Of a stretch of 64,000 nucleotides of DNA, positions 52,706-63,575 are shown piece by piece (within the stretch, counting starts at the first letter, position 1; each line of letters starts with the position of its first letter). The translations under genes and the position numbers were made by a program. The DNA lies in contig NZ_MBQE01000002.1 of assembly GCF_001696535.1 (NCBI RefSeq), forward strand, positions 124,001 through 188,000. The letters are read 5' to 3'. A model generated the notes under the pieces. It was not told where the DNA came from, did no database searches, and was given only the letters and a program-made list of their open reading frames with translations. Source of the DNA: Stappia indica (lineage in GTDB: Bacteria > Pseudomonadota > Alphaproteobacteria > Rhizobiales > Stappiaceae).

Positions 52706-53329
52706 TTGATCTTTCCCGATACCGACATTCCCCAAGAGATCCGCGCCCTGCGCGAATTGAAATCCATGCGCCGCAAGGAGGCGCTGGGCCGCCGTGCCGG
52801 CTTGCCTGTCCAGGCGCGCATCGAAGGCGGCCTGGCGCTGGCCGAGGCGGTGGATGCGCTCGATTTTCCCGATGGCGCCATCGTCTCCGGCTTCTGGCCG
52901 ATCCGCGACGAGATCGATCCCCGGCCCCTGATGGACGCGCTGCGCGCACGCGGACATGCGCTGTGCCTGCCGGCCATCGTCGACGGCGACCTGGTGTTCC
53001 GCCGGCTGACCCGCGAGACGGTGCTGGTGCCGGCCGGATTCGGCACGGCTGAACCGCCGGCCGACGCCGATGTCCTCGTGCCGGACTGCATGCTGGTGCC
53101 GCTGGCCGCCTTCGACAGGCGCGGCGGCCGGATCGGCTACGGTCGGGGCTATTACGACCGGGCCATCGCCCATATCGGCACGGCGCGCGGAGCGCCGCCG
53201 GCCACCGTCGGTATTGCCTTTTCGCTGCAGGAAGTGGAAAGCGTGCCGGAGGAAAACCACGACCGCCGTCTCGACCGGATCCTGACCGAGCGCGGCTTCG
53301 TCCAACTGGAAGGACCCGAGCGGGCATGA
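52706..53329 (+). CDS. ygfA: 5-formyltetrahydrofolate cyclo-ligase
   Basis: The 207-residue enzyme recycles 5-formyl-THF to 5,10-methenyl-THF with ATP. SMRRKEALGRRAGL, SGFWPIRDEIDP, LVPLAAFDRRGGRIGYGRGYYDRAI is the diagnostic C-terminal region. I use TTG 52706, preceded by GGGAG eight bases upstream; an ATG at 52766 is possible but would lose conserved residues. It overlaps the next gene by 4 bases. Confidence 0.93.
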   Translation: MIFPDTDIPQEIRALRELKSMRRKEALGRRAGLPVQARIEGGLALAEAVDALDFPDGAIVSGFWPIRDEIDPRPLMDALRARGHALCLPAIVDGDLVFRRLTRETVLVPAGFGTAEPPADADVLVPDCMLVPLAAFDRRGGRIGYGRGYYDRAIAHIGTARGAPPATVGIAFSLQEVESVPEENHDRRLDRILTERGFVQLEGPERA

Positions 53330-54153
53330 GGCTGCTGTTTCTGGGTGATCTCGTCGGCCGCAGCGGCCGGCAGGCGGCGACCGACGTGCTGCCGGGACTG
53401 GTCGAGCGCCATTCCATCGACTTCGTCATCGTCAATGGCGAGAACGCCGCGGCTGGCTTCGGCATCACCGAGGAGATCCTGCAGGACGTGCTGGACGCGG
53501 GGGCGGACGTCGTCACCACGGGCAATCACGTGTGGGACCAGCGCGACACGCTCGTCTATATCGAGCGGCAGGACCGCCTGTTGCGGCCGCTGAACTTCCC
53601 GCAAGGCGCGCCCGGGCGCGGCGCCAACCTGTTCACCGCGCGCAATGGCGCAAGGGTGCTGGTGATGAACGCCATGGGCCGGGTGTTCATGGACAGTCTC
53701 GACGATCCTTTCCTGGCGGTGGAGCGGGTGCTCGACGCAACGCCGCTCGGCCAGGTGGCCGATGCCATCGTCATCGACATGCATGCGGAGGCGACCAGCG
53801 AAAAGCAGGCGCTGGCGCATTTCGTCGACGGACGGGCGACGCTGGTGGTGGGAACGCACACGCATGTGCCCACGGCCGATCATCAGATCCTGCCCGGCGG
53901 CACCGCCTACATGAGCGATGCCGGCATGTGCGGCGACTACGATTCCGTGCTCGGCATGGAAAAGGACGAGCCGATCTCGCGCTTCCTGCGCAAGATTCCG
54001 TCCGGCCGGTTCACCCCGGCTTCGGGCGATGCGACAGTGTGCGGGGTGGCCGTCGAGGTGGACGATGCCACGGGCCTTGCCACGGCGATCGAGCCGGTGC
54101 GGCTGGGCGGCCGGCTGGCGCGGGCGTTGCCCTCGTTCTGGACGGCGAAATGA
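53326..54153 (+). CDS. ymdB: YmdB-type metallophosphoesterase (TIGR00282)
   Basis: The 275-residue protein has the two-metal phosphoesterase motifs RLLFLGDLVGRSGR, IVNGENAAAGFG, TTGNHVWDQ and VVGTHTHVPTADHQILPGG. In Bacillus the family member hydrolyses 2',3'- or 3',5'-cyclic nucleotides and affects biofilm and sporulation. Its ATG overlaps the ygfA stop (ATGA), so the pair is translationally coupled. The role in this organism is not known. Confidence 0.93.
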   Translation: MRLLFLGDLVGRSGRQAATDVLPGLVERHSIDFVIVNGENAAAGFGITEEILQDVLDAGADVVTTGNHVWDQRDTLVYIERQDRLLRPLNFPQGAPGRGANLFTARNGARVLVMNAMGRVFMDSLDDPFLAVERVLDATPLGQVADAIVIDMHAEATSEKQALAHFVDGRATLVVGTHTHVPTADHQILPGGTAYMSDAGMCGDYDSVLGMEKDEPISRFLRKIPSGRFTPASGDATVCGVAVEVDDATGLATAIEPVRLGGRLARALPSFWTAK

Positions 54154-54375
54154 CGCAAAAGGCGTTGCCGGAGGCGCCAGCGGATGCTGGATTTTCTTGC
54201 CGCCGCAGCCTATAACGCGCCGATCATTTGAGATTGCAGGCAGACCCGGATCGGCTGCGCCCGATCCGCTCTGTCCGCCCGACATCAATCCGGGAGGAAC
54301 GCGCCTGGAGACCGTGTCCGGCCCGCGCCACCGCGGCCGAGACCGCCGGCGTTCCCGACAAGACCAGGAAGCGAC

Positions 54376-55125
54376 ATGGCCGGACATTCCCAATTTAAGA
54401 ACATCATGCACCGGAAGGGCCGTCAGGACGCCGTCCGCTCGAAGATCTTCTCCAAACTGTCGAAGGAGATCACGGTCGCGGCGAAGATGGGCGGACCGGA
54501 CATCAACTCCAATCCGCGCCTGCGCCTGGCCGTGCAGAACGCCAAGGCCCAGTCGATGCCCAAGGACAACATCCAGCGGGCCATCAACAAGTCCCAGGCC
54601 GGCGACGGCGACAATTACGAAGAGCTCCGCTACGAGGGCTACGGCCCGGCAGGCGTCGCGGTGATCGTCGAGCTGCTGACGGACAACCGCAACCGCTCGG
54701 CCTCCAACGTGCGCTCCTACTTCTCCAAGTGCGGCGGCTCGATGGGCGAGACCGGCTCGGTCGCCTTCATGTTCGACCGCATCGGCGAGATCGTCTACCC
54801 GGCCTCCGCCGGCAGTGCAGACGCCATGCTGGAGGCCGCCATCGAGGCCGGCGCCGAGGATGTGCAGTCCGACGAGAGCGGCCATGTGGTCACCTGCGCC
54901 TTCGAGGATCTGGGCGATGTGTCCAAGGCGTTGGAAGAGACCCTCGGCGAGGCCGAGACCGTCAAGACCGTGTGGAAGCCGCAGACGCTGACCCCGGTCG
55001 ATGCCGACAAGGCCCAGACCATGCTGAAGCTCATCGGCTTGCTGGAAGACGACGACGACGTCCAGAACGTCTACTCGAATTTCGACGTGGACGAGGAAAC
55101 GCTGGCCCGCCTCACGGCGGCCTGA
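54376..55125 (+). CDS. yebC: YebC/PmpR family transcriptional regulator
   Basis: The 249-residue protein starts with [21 protein letters not shown], the YebC hallmark, and continues with [18 protein letters not shown]. The family includes DNA-binding regulators and, for some members, translation factors for proline stretches. It often sits beside ruvCAB, as here, with the globin chemoreceptor inserted in between. AAGCGAC precedes the ATG; a strong terminator follows. Confidence 0.95.
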   Translation: MAGHSQFKNIMHRKGRQDAVRSKIFSKLSKEITVAAKMGGPDINSNPRLRLAVQNAKAQSMPKDNIQRAINKSQAGDGDNYEELRYEGYGPAGVAVIVELLTDNRNRSASNVRSYFSKCGGSMGETGSVAFMFDRIGEIVYPASAGSADAMLEAAIEAGAEDVQSDESGHVVTCAFEDLGDVSKALEETLGEAETVKTVWKPQTLTPVDADKAQTMLKLIGLLEDDDDVQNVYSNFDVDEETLARLTAA

Positions 55126-55154
55126 GCGAGACCTCTCTCATTGCTGCGCGCTTG

Positions 55155-55186
55155 AAAAGCCCGGCGGGTCTCCCGCCGGGCTTTTT
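55155..55186 (+). terminator. Terminator of yebC
   Basis: A 14-bp stem AAAAGCCCGGCGGG / CCCGCCGGGCTTTT with a 3-base loop and TTTTT tail. Confidence 0.9.
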
Positions 55187-55297
55187 CGTGTCGGCATCAG
55201 CGTGGCGCCTCTCGGGGCGGCGCGAAAAGGAAGTCGGGTACGCTCTTGTCTCCGCCTCGGATTTTGCGTTGGAGGGAAGAAAAGCGACGGCGCTTTG

Positions 55298-55380
55298 TAC
55301 GGGTAATTCCGTATGGTGACTTTGCGATTTTACCCTACGTAAACTGCTGGGTAGGTATTTCTACGTCCGTAGTTTTACGT
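55298..55380 (+). promoter_or_regulatory. AT-rich palindromic region upstream of the globin chemoreceptor
   Basis: Contains TACGG-N6-CCGTA (55298-55313) and CTACG-TC-CGTAG (55361-55372), plus further TACGT elements. Probably the regulated promoter of the next gene. Confidence 0.4.
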
Positions 55381-55413
55381 GAGTTGCCATTTCCCAGCTT
55401 GCGAGGACATCGG

Positions 55414-56763
55414 ATGGCTGCCAGGGACACAATCGCCGAGAGGCGCGCATTCTACAGGCTTGATGATACTGCCCTTTCTCTGCTTCGCGAGGCGAAGCCG
55501 GTGATCATGCGGTTGTTGCCTGACATTCTCGACGGGTTCTACCGCCATATTTCCGGCTTTGCGGATGCGCGGAAGTTCTTCAAGTCGCCCGACCACATGG
55601 CCCATGCCAAGCAAATGCAGCTGCGGCATTGGTCGATCATCGCCGATGCCCGCTTCACCGAAGATTATGCGGACTCGGTGACGAAGGTCGGCGAAGCGCA
55701 CAACCGGCTTGGCCTCGAGCCGCGCTGGTATATCGGCGGTTACAACTTCGTGCTCAACGGTCTCGTCGAAGGGGTGGCGAGGGAAATGCGCGCGGGCCTG
55801 TTCTCCCGGGATGCGCGCAGCCGGGTCATAGCGATCCAGAAGGCGGTCCAGTCGGCGGCCCTGCTCGACATGGATCTTGCGATCTCCGTCTACATCGAGG
55901 CCGGTCATCGCGACCGGCGCGAGACGCTGGATGCGATTGCCGGCCGGTTCGAGCAGGCCGTTGCCACAGCCGTGGACACCTGCGCACAGACAGCGGCGGC
56001 GCTGGACGAGGTTTCGCGCGAACTGGGAACGGTCTCGGCCAGGAATACCGAAAGCAGCCACTTTGCCGAGCGGGCCTCGGGCGAGGCCTCCGGCAATGTC
56101 CAGGCTGCCGCGGCAGCCTCCGAGGAAATGGCGGCCAGCATCCGCGAGATCGCGCGCCAGGCCGACGAGGCGCGGCGCGTCTCGCAACAGGCGGTCTCGG
56201 CCGCGGCCCTGTCGAACGACAAGATCACCTCGCTGACCGCCGCCTCCCAGCGGATCGGCGACATCGTGAAACTGATCTCGGACATTGCCGGACAGACGAA
56301 CCTCCTGGCGTTGAACGCCACCATCGAGGCGGCGCGCGCGGGAGAGGCGGGCAAGGGCTTCGCCGTCGTTGCGGCCGAGGTCAAGGGGCTTGCCGAGCAG
56401 ACCTCGCGGGCGACCGCGGACATCGCCGCCCAGATCGGCGAGATCCAGACCGCGACCGGCGACTCGGCCGATGCGATCGGCAGCGTCTCCTCGACGATCG
56501 AGACCATGAACAACATCGCCACTGCCATTGCTGCCGCCGTGCAGCAGCAGAGCGCGGCAACCGGCGAGATCAGCCGCAACATCTCCGAGGCATCGAACGG
56601 GACGACGCGCGTCAGCGAGTGCACGGCGGGGATCCTGCAGGCTGCCCTGCGCGGCAAGGAGGTGGCTGGAGCGGTGGGCGAACAGTCCTCCCGCCTCAAC
56701 ACGGACATTCGCGAGTTGCAGGTTCGCATGACCGAGCTCATCGCGACCATCCGCGCGGCGTGA
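55414..56763 (+). CDS. Globin-coupled methyl-accepting chemotaxis protein
   Basis: The 449-residue soluble receptor has an N-terminal protoglobin domain (about 1-160) with proximal histidine His96 in [20 protein letters not shown], the HemAT pattern, and a C-terminal methyl-accepting signalling domain (about 190-440) including [28 protein letters not shown]. No membrane helices are present. It should sense oxygen or another gas through heme and act on CheA/CheW. GAGGAC lies before ATG 55414. It breaks the yebC-ruvC neighbourhood, with its own AT-rich promoter. Confidence 0.93.
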   Translation: MAARDTIAERRAFYRLDDTALSLLREAKPVIMRLLPDILDGFYRHISGFADARKFFKSPDHMAHAKQMQLRHWSIIADARFTEDYADSVTKVGEAHNRLGLEPRWYIGGYNFVLNGLVEGVAREMRAGLFSRDARSRVIAIQKAVQSAALLDMDLAISVYIEAGHRDRRETLDAIAGRFEQAVATAVDTCAQTAAALDEVSRELGTVSARNTESSHFAERASGEASGNVQAAAAASEEMAASIREIARQADEARRVSQQAVSAAALSNDKITSLTAASQRIGDIVKLISDIAGQTNLLALNATIEAARAGEAGKGFAVVAAEVKGLAEQTSRATADIAAQIGEIQTATGDSADAIGSVSSTIETMNNIATAIAAAVQQQSAATGEISRNISEASNGTTRVSECTAGILQAALRGKEVAGAVGEQSSRLNTDIRELQVRMTELIATIRAA

Positions 56764-56932
56764 GCCGACGCGGACCTGCCGGCGCCTCTCTCCGACAGTC
56801 TCGACAGGTGATGGCCCGCCCGGTAACCCGGCGGGCCGAACCCTGTCCGGCGCCCGGTTTTCTGCTGGTTTGCGGTGCCTCGGGCATGTCCGTGCTGGTC
56901 AGGCGCGGCGAATGGCGTTACCGATTTGTTCC

Positions 56933-57451
56933 ATGGCACTCCCGATTCGCATACTCGGCATCGATCCCGGTCTCCGCCGCACCGGCTGGGGCGTGATCGT
57001 CGTGGAGGGAAACCGCATGACCTTCGCGGCCAGCGGCACGGTCGTTTCCGACAACCGCCTGCCGCTGTCGGATCGTCTGCGGCAGTTGCACGACGGGCTG
57101 CAGGAGGTCGTCGGGCAGCAGGCTCCGCACGAGGCGGCGGTCGAGCTGACCTTCGTCAACAAGGATGCGGGCGCGACGCTGAAGCTCGGCCAGGCGCGCG
57201 GTATCGCGCTGCTCGTGCCGGCGCTGAACGGCTTGGACGTGGCCGAGTATGCGCCGAACCTCGTCAAGAAGACGGTGGTGGGGACGGGGCACGCGGAAAA
57301 GGACCAGATCCGCATGATGGTGAAGGTCCTGATGCCGAAGGCGACGTTCAACTCGGACGATGCGGCCGATGCGCTGGCCATCGCCATCTGCCATGCCCAG
57401 CATCGGGTGACGCCGGCGGCGGCACGCATTGCCGAGAAGCTCGCGCGATGA
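56933..57451 (+). CDS. ruvC: Holliday junction resolvase RuvC
   Basis: The 172-residue nuclease cuts four-way junctions. [15 protein letters not shown] carries the first catalytic aspartate, [23 protein letters not shown] the glutamate segment, and the C-terminal [14 protein letters not shown] the last acidic residues. ATG 56933 gives MALPIRILG, the family N-terminus; upstream in-frame starts lack homology. ruvA starts 44 bases further on. Confidence 0.96.
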   Translation: MALPIRILGIDPGLRRTGWGVIVVEGNRMTFAASGTVVSDNRLPLSDRLRQLHDGLQEVVGQQAPHEAAVELTFVNKDAGATLKLGQARGIALLVPALNGLDVAEYAPNLVKKTVVGTGHAEKDQIRMMVKVLMPKATFNSDDAADALAIAICHAQHRVTPAAARIAEKLAR

Positions 57452-57494
57452 CTCTGTCTGCGAGAGCCGGGAAACAGGGAGCCGGGAGACGGGC

Positions 57495-58109
57495 ATGATC
57501 GGCAAGCTGAAGGGTGTGGTCGACGAGATCGGCGACGATCACCTGATCCTCGACGTGCATGGCGTCGGCTATCTGGTCTTCGCGCCGGCGCGGGTGCTGC
57601 AGGGGCTGCCCGGACGCGGCGAGGCGGCGGTGCTGCATATCGAGACCCTGGTCCGCGAGGACCTGATCCGCCTCTACGGGTTCTCCAGCGCTTCGGAGAA
57701 GGCCTGGTTCCAGCTGCTGATGACCGTGCAGGGGGTGGGCGCCAAGGTGGCGCTTGCCGCCCTCGGCGTGATGAAGGCATCGGAACTCGCCAATGCGGTT
57801 GCGCTGGGCGATACGGCCCAGATCGCCCGGGCGCCGGGTATCGGCAAGCGGGTGGCCGAGCGCATCGTCACCGAGCTGAAGAGCAAGGCGCCTGCCTTTG
57901 CCAGTGTCGATGCGGGCACCATCGCGGCCTCGCAGCAGGCCTCTGCCGCCGTGCCGACGGCGGTCGGCGATGCGGTGTCTGCCCTCGTCAATCTCGGCTA
58001 CCAGCAGGCGCAGGCGAGCGCCGCGGTGGCCGCTGCCGTCAAGAGCGCAGGCGAGGGGGCCGAGGCCGCCACGCTGATCCGCCTCGGCCTCAAGGAGCTT
58101 GCCAGATGA
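57495..58109 (+). CDS. ruvA: Holliday junction branch migration protein RuvA
   Basis: The 204-residue protein begins [26 protein letters not shown], the OB-fold N-terminal domain that binds the junction; the two HhH motifs lie near [13 protein letters not shown] and [13 protein letters not shown], and a small C-terminal domain contacts RuvB. ATG 57495 matches the family start. Its stop overlaps the ruvB ATG by 4 bases. Confidence 0.97.
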   Translation: MIGKLKGVVDEIGDDHLILDVHGVGYLVFAPARVLQGLPGRGEAAVLHIETLVREDLIRLYGFSSASEKAWFQLLMTVQGVGAKVALAALGVMKASELANAVALGDTAQIARAPGIGKRVAERIVTELKSKAPAFASVDAGTIAASQQASAAVPTAVGDAVSALVNLGYQQAQASAAVAAAVKSAGEGAEAATLIRLGLKELAR

Positions 58110-59152
58110 GCGAGGACGCCGGCCGTCTCGTCTCGCCCGAACTGCGCGGCGACGAGATCGACACGACGATGCGCCCGCAGGTGCTCGACGATTTCGTCGG
58201 CCAGGCGCAGGCGCGCGCCAATCTCAAGGTCTTCATCGGCGCCGCCAAGGCGCGGGGCGAATCGCTCGACCATGTGCTGTTCGTTGGGCCTCCGGGGCTC
58301 GGCAAGACGACGCTCGCCCAGATCATGGCGCGCGAGCTCGGCGTCAATTTCCGGGCGACCTCCGGTCCGGTCATCGCCAAGGCCGGTGATCTCGCCGCGC
58401 TGCTGACCAACCTGGAAGAGCGCGACGTGCTGTTCATCGACGAGATCCATCGTCTCAGCCCGGCCGTCGAAGAAGTGCTCTATCCGGCGATGGAGGACTT
58501 CCAGCTCGACCTGATCATCGGCGAGGGGCCGGCGGCGCGTTCGGTGAAGATCGATCTGGCGCGCTTCACCCTCGTTGCGGCAACGACGCGGCTCGGTCTC
58601 TTGACGACGCCGCTGCGCGACCGGTTCGGCATTCCGGTCCGCCTGCAATTCTACACCTCCGAGGAGCTGGAGCTGATCGTGCGCCGTGGTGCGCGCATTC
58701 TCGGCATCGGCATGAGCGACGACGGCGCGCGGGAGATCGCCCGGCGCGCGCGCGGCACGCCGCGCATCGCCGGCCGCCTGCTGCGGCGGGTGCGCGACTT
58801 TGCGGTGGTCGGCGGGCAGGAGACGGTCGATGCGGCGATTGCCGACCGGGCGCTGACCCAGCTGGAGGTGGACAGTGCCGGCCTCGACCAGCTCGACCGG
58901 CGTTACCTCAACCAGATCGCGCTGAAATTCGGCGGCGGTCCCGTCGGCATCGAGACCATCGCAGCTGCCCTGTCGGAGCCGCGCGATGCCATCGAGGAGA
59001 TCGTCGAGCCCTACTTGATCCAGCAGGGTTACATCCAGCGCACGCCGCGCGGCCGCATCCTGACGCCACAGGCCTTCCAGCATCTCGGCCTTGCGGTGCC
59101 GCAGGGCTCCAACGTGCCGCAGCTCGGGCTGTTCACCGATGACGACGCGTGA
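58106..59152 (+). CDS. ruvB: Holliday junction helicase RuvB
   Basis: The 348-residue AAA+ motor drives branch migration. Walker [10 protein letters not shown], Walker [24 protein letters not shown] and sensor residues in [20 protein letters not shown] are intact, with the winged-helix tail ([14 protein letters not shown]). It overlaps ruvA at the start and ybgC at the end, forming one tightly packed operon. Confidence 0.98.
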   Translation: MSEDAGRLVSPELRGDEIDTTMRPQVLDDFVGQAQARANLKVFIGAAKARGESLDHVLFVGPPGLGKTTLAQIMARELGVNFRATSGPVIAKAGDLAALLTNLEERDVLFIDEIHRLSPAVEEVLYPAMEDFQLDLIIGEGPAARSVKIDLARFTLVAATTRLGLLTTPLRDRFGIPVRLQFYTSEELELIVRRGARILGIGMSDDGAREIARRARGTPRIAGRLLRRVRDFAVVGGQETVDAAIADRALTQLEVDSAGLDQLDRRYLNQIALKFGGGPVGIETIAAALSEPRDAIEEIVEPYLIQQGYIQRTPRGRILTPQAFQHLGLAVPQGSNVPQLGLFTDDDA

Positions 59153-59612
59153 GGATGCGCCGCGCTGGCCGGATCTTGCCGGCCGGCTGGAGGCCGGGCG
59201 CCATGTCCTGCCGGTGCGGGTCTATTACGAGGACACTGATTTCACTGGCGTGGTCTATCACGCCGCCTATCTGAAATTCGCCGAGCGGGGGCGCTCTGAT
59301 TTCCTGCGCCTTTGCGGCATCCACCACAACGAGCTGGCGAGCGGAGCGCACGGCGAGCCGCTGGCCTTTGCCGTCCGCCACATGGAGATCGATTTCCATG
59401 CGCCGGCCCGCATCGACGACCTGCTCGAGGTCGCAACACACCTCAGGGAAGCGCGCGGCGCGCGCATCGTTCTCGCCCAGGAGGTCCGCCGCGAAGGGGT
59501 GCTTCTCTTCGCCGCGGCGGTGACGGTTGCCGTCATCTCGCCGGAAGGGCGCCCGCGCCGCCTGCCGGAGGCGCTCGCGGCGCGCCTTGCCGGCGACATC
59601 TCGCCGTCTTAA
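59139..59612 (+). CDS. ybgC: Tol-Pal system acyl-CoA thioesterase
   Basis: The 157-residue hotdog-fold thioesterase has the YbgC signature [25 protein letters not shown] with the catalytic aspartate of the 4-hydroxybenzoyl-CoA thioesterase class. ATG 59139 overlaps the end of ruvB. YbgC acts on acyl-CoA/ACP and associates with the phospholipid-synthesis machinery; its link to Tol-Pal is positional. Two CtrA-like boxes start at its stop codon. Confidence 0.94.
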   Translation: MTTREDAPRWPDLAGRLEAGRHVLPVRVYYEDTDFTGVVYHAAYLKFAERGRSDFLRLCGIHHNELASGAHGEPLAFAVRHMEIDFHAPARIDDLLEVATHLREARGARIVLAQEVRREGVLLFAAAVTVAVISPEGRPRRLPEALAARLAGDISPS

Positions 59613-59640
59613 CGGGACAGTAACCTTAACGCTGGCTTAA
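59609..59640 (+). promoter_or_regulatory. Two tandem CtrA-like boxes upstream of tolQ
   Basis: TTAA-N7-GTAAC (59609-59624) and TTAA-N7-TTAA (59626-59640) stand 17 bases apart and match the CtrA consensus TTAA-N7-TTAAC at eight of nine positions each. They lie about 160 bases before tolQ and would allow it to be transcribed apart from ruvCAB. Confidence 0.55.
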
Positions 59641-59799
59641 TGCCGCAGGTTATCGGCGGAAACAGTCCCAGTTTCGCCAAAATCGCTCGTCATTGAGGCG
59701 GTCGATCAGCGGACAAACCGACTGGCCCGATCGATACGGGCAACCGGCAACCGATCCGGCATGTGCGCCAATGGTATCGGGCAAGAGGTCCTGAATTAG

Positions 59800-60513
<714 letters not shown>

Positions 60514-60516
60514 TCC

Positions 60517-60966
60517 ATGGGCATGCAGTCCGCCGGTGCGGCGCCCGAGGAGGCCGGCCGCCGCCGTCGCCGAAAGCGCCATCAGCCGATGAGCGAGATC
60601 AACGTCACGCCCTTCGTGGACGTGATGCTCGTGCTGCTGATCATCTTCATGGTCGCCGCGCCGCTGCTCACCGTCGGCGTGCCGCTCGACCTGCCGGAGA
60701 CCCAGGCCAAGCCCCTGGAAGGGGCGACGGAGCCGATCACGATTTCGGTCGCTGCCGACGGGCGCATCTATATCCAGGATACGGAGATCGCCGCCGAGGA
60801 GGTGGTGCCGAAGCTGGAGGCGATTGCCCAGAACGGCTACGACGAGCGCATCTTCGTGCGCGGCGACCAGGACGCCGACTACGGCACCATCATGAAGGTG
60901 ATGGGGCGCATCAACGCGGCCGGCTACAAGCGGCTCGGCCTCGTGACGCTCGAGGAGCAGCAGTAG
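60517..60966 (+). CDS. tolR: Tol-Pal system protein TolR
   Basis: The 149-residue ExbD-family protein has a basic N-terminus, one helix with the proton-path aspartate in NVTPFVDVMLVLLIIFMVAAP, and a periplasmic domain with the GDQDADYGTIMKVM region. It works with TolQ. It lies between tolQ and tolA with gaps of only a few bases. Confidence 0.96.
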   Translation: MGMQSAGAAPEEAGRRRRRKRHQPMSEINVTPFVDVMLVLLIIFMVAAPLLTVGVPLDLPETQAKPLEGATEPITISVAADGRIYIQDTEIAAEEVVPKLEAIAQNGYDERIFVRGDQDADYGTIMKVMGRINAAGYKRLGLVTLEEQQ

Positions 60967-60970
60967 GCAC

Positions 60971-61927
60971 ATGCGTGTCGGGCTCATCGCATCGACTGCG
61001 GGCCATCTGGCCGTGCTGCTTTGGGGAGTGATCTCGTTCCCCGATGCGAAGCCGTTCGACATCGGGCCGGTGGATACGCTGCCGGTCGATCTGGTTCCCG
61101 TCTCCGAGCTGACGCGCCTGCGCATCGGCGAGAAGACCGCCGAGGTGCGCGAAGTCGAGGCGACCCGGCCGACGGAGAAGCCCGTCGAGGAGCCGAAGGC
61201 GGAAGAAAAGCCGGCGCAGACCGAGGCAAAGCGGCCGAACCAGGCCGTGCCCGAGCCGACACCGGCCCCGGCTCCCGAGCCGACCCCGGCGCCCGAGCGG
61301 CCGACGCCGGAGCCTCCGGCGCCTCAGCCTGAGCCACCGGCGCCGCAGCCGGAGCCGCCGGCACCACGCGCGGAGCCCGAGCCGGCACCTGCCCCGACGC
61401 CCGAGCCCGAGAAGAAGGTGGCTGAAACGCCGCCGCCGCCGACCGTGCGCCCGCGGTCCAAGCCGACCCCGCCGCCGCAGCCGCGGCGCGAGCAGCCGCG
61501 CGAGAACTTCAATCCGAACGAGATCGCCGCGTTGCTCAACAAGGTGGAGCCTGCGGGCGGGTCGAGCTCGAATTCGACGCAGCCGGCCTCGCTGGGCAGC
61601 CGTCTCGGTCAGAGCGGCGTGACGATGAGCCAGTCGGAAATCGATGCGCTGCGCGGACAGATCTCGCGCTGCTGGAACCCGCCTGCGGGTGCGGCCGGCG
61701 CTGGCGACCTGACCGTGAAACTGAAATTCTCGCTGACCATCGGCGGCGAAATTGACAGCGAACCCTCGGTAATCAACTCCAGTTCCAACCCGACCTTCGG
61801 CATTGCGGCCGAGAGCGCCCGCCGGGCGGTTCTGCGCTGCGCGCCCTATTCGCTTCCCGCGGCGAAATACGATGCCTGGCGGGACGTGGAAATCGAGTTT
61901 GATCCGCGCGAACTGCTCGGCGGTTGA
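60971..61927 (+). CDS. tolA: TolA-like envelope-spanning protein
   Basis: The 318-residue protein has an N-terminal helix (about 4-24) for TolQR contact, a long proline/glutamate/alanine region (about 50-175, with repeats of EPPAPQP), and a C-terminal domain (about 215-318: MSQSEIDALRGQISRCWNPPAG and LKFSLTIGGEI) resembling TolA domain III/TonB C. Unlike E. coli TolA the middle is proline-rich and extended, not helical. It transmits proton-motive force to Pal. Confidence 0.92.
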   Translation: MRVGLIASTAGHLAVLLWGVISFPDAKPFDIGPVDTLPVDLVPVSELTRLRIGEKTAEVREVEATRPTEKPVEEPKAEEKPAQTEAKRPNQAVPEPTPAPAPEPTPAPERPTPEPPAPQPEPPAPQPEPPAPRAEPEPAPAPTPEPEKKVAETPPPPTVRPRSKPTPPPQPRREQPRENFNPNEIAALLNKVEPAGGSSSNSTQPASLGSRLGQSGVTMSQSEIDALRGQISRCWNPPAGAAGAGDLTVKLKFSLTIGGEIDSEPSVINSSSNPTFGIAAESARRAVLRCAPYSLPAAKYDAWRDVEIEFDPRELLGG

Positions 61928-62078
61928 CCATGGACCGGGACTTCTTGCAGGCCTCGCGGATTTGGCAAGATTCGCAAGGGACGCGAAAATGACGAATTCT
62001 CACGCAACGGATGGGCCGGACACCGGCGCCACCGCATTCGCGGTTCGCCGCGACACAAGGACCGACGGAGCCTAGAGT

Positions 62079-63434
62079 ATGATCAGACAGGCATCTGCCA
62101 GCATTGCACGCTCCTGCTCGCGAATGGCCGCCCTGCTGCTTGCAGCGGTCGTTCTGAGCTTCGGACTGCTTCCGTCCGAGCGCGCGTCGGCAGCTTTGGA
62201 GATCGTCATCAACCAAGGCAACATCGAGCCGCTGCCCATCGCCCTTCCGGCCTTTTCGGGAGCTGGGGGCGAGGCGCAGCTGGCGTCGGAAATCACCGAC
62301 GTGATCAAGGCCGATCTTGCCCGGTCCGGTCTCTTCCGGCCTCTCGACCCGGCCAGCTTCATCGAGACGGGCGTGAACGTGAACACGCCGCCGGAGTTCG
62401 GCTCCTGGCGCCCGATCGGCGCGCAGGCGCTGGTGGTCGGTGCGATCGAGCGGCAGTCGGACGGCCGTATCCGTGCCGAATTCCGCCTGTGGGACGTTTT
62501 CGCCGGCCAGCAGATGCTGGGCCAGCAGTTCTACACCACGGCCGACAACTGGCGGCGCATGGCGCATATCATCGCCGACGCGATCTATGAGCGGCTGACC
62601 GGCGAGAAGGGCTATTTCGATACCCGCATCGTCTACATCGACGAGACCGGCGCCAAGGACAAGCGCGTCAAGCGGCTGGCCATCATGGACCAGGACGGCG
62701 CCAACGTGCGTTACCTGACCAACGGCAGCGATCTGGTGCTGACGCCGCGCTTCTCGCCCTCGCGGCAGGAAGTGACCTACATGGCCTATGCCGGCACCGA
62801 GCCGCGCGTCTACCTGCTCAACATCGAGACGGGTCAGCGCGAGATGGTCGGCAACTTCCCGGGCATGACTTTCGCACCGCGCTTCTCGCCTGACGGCCAG
62901 CGGGTGGCGATGAGCCTGCAGCAGGGCGGCAATGCCAACATCTTCGAGATGGACCTGCGCTCGCGCCGCACCACGCGGCTGACCAACACGCCGGCCATCG
63001 ACACCAGCCCGTCCTATTCGCCGGACGGCAGCCGGATCGTCTTCGAGTCCGACCGCGGCGGCACGCAGCAGCTCTACGTGATGGACGCCAATGGCGGCAA
63101 TCCGCAGCGCATCAGCTTCGGACCGGGACGTTATTCGACGCCGGTCTGGTCGCCGCGCGGCGACCTGATCGCCTTCACGAAGATGAACCAGGGGCGCTTC
63201 ATGATCGGCGTGATGCGGCCGGACGGCTCGGGCGAGCGCGTCCTGACCGAGGGCTATCACAACGAGGGGCCGGCCTGGTCGCCGAACGGCCGCGTGCTGG
63301 TGTTCTTCCGCGATACGCCGGGCGCCAATGGCGGGCCGCAGCTGTGGACCGTGGACCTGACCGGTTACAACGAGCAGCGCCTGCCGACGCCGGCCTTCGG
63401 TTCGGACCCGGCCTGGTCTCCCTTGCTGGAATAG
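62079..63434 (+). CDS. tolB: Tol-Pal system beta-propeller TolB
   Basis: The 451-residue periplasmic protein has a signal peptide (about 1-39), an N-terminal domain ([20 protein letters not shown], typical of TolB) and a six-bladed propeller with repeats such as [17 protein letters not shown] and [17 protein letters not shown]. It binds Pal and links it to TolA. It lies 151 bases after tolA. Confidence 0.97.
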   Translation: MIRQASASIARSCSRMAALLLAAVVLSFGLLPSERASAALEIVINQGNIEPLPIALPAFSGAGGEAQLASEITDVIKADLARSGLFRPLDPASFIETGVNVNTPPEFGSWRPIGAQALVVGAIERQSDGRIRAEFRLWDVFAGQQMLGQQFYTTADNWRRMAHIIADAIYERLTGEKGYFDTRIVYIDETGAKDKRVKRLAIMDQDGANVRYLTNGSDLVLTPRFSPSRQEVTYMAYAGTEPRVYLLNIETGQREMVGNFPGMTFAPRFSPDGQRVAMSLQQGGNANIFEMDLRSRRTTRLTNTPAIDTSPSYSPDGSRIVFESDRGGTQQLYVMDANGGNPQRISFGPGRYSTPVWSPRGDLIAFTKMNQGRFMIGVMRPDGSGERVLTEGYHNEGPAWSPNGRVLVFFRDTPGANGGPQLWTVDLTGYNEQRLPTPAFGSDPAWSPLLE

Positions 63435-63446
63435 GCAACCGCGCCT

Positions 63447-63470
63447 AAGCTGGGGGTCAGCCCCCAGCTT
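63447..63470 (+). promoter_or_regulatory. Hairpin between tolB and pal
   Basis: Ten-base arms AAGCTGGGGG and CCCCCAGCTT with a 4-base loop. No T run follows, so it may be a processing or attenuation element that sets pal expression. Confidence 0.5.
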
Positions 63471-63501
63471 GAGCTGCGCAAGATTTCGTTAACCACGTTG
63501 A

Positions 63502-63517
63502 TGAACGCGCGCTTAAC
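63502..63517 (+). promoter_or_regulatory. Possible CtrA box upstream of pal
   Basis: TGAA-N7-TTAAC, eight of nine matches to the CtrA consensus, 59 bases before the start codon of pal. Confidence 0.4.
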
Positions 63518-63575
63518 CGGTTTCGCTGTAGAAGCGTTTACCCTGTCGGGGTGGTGGGGATCAGGAGTGAGTTTC

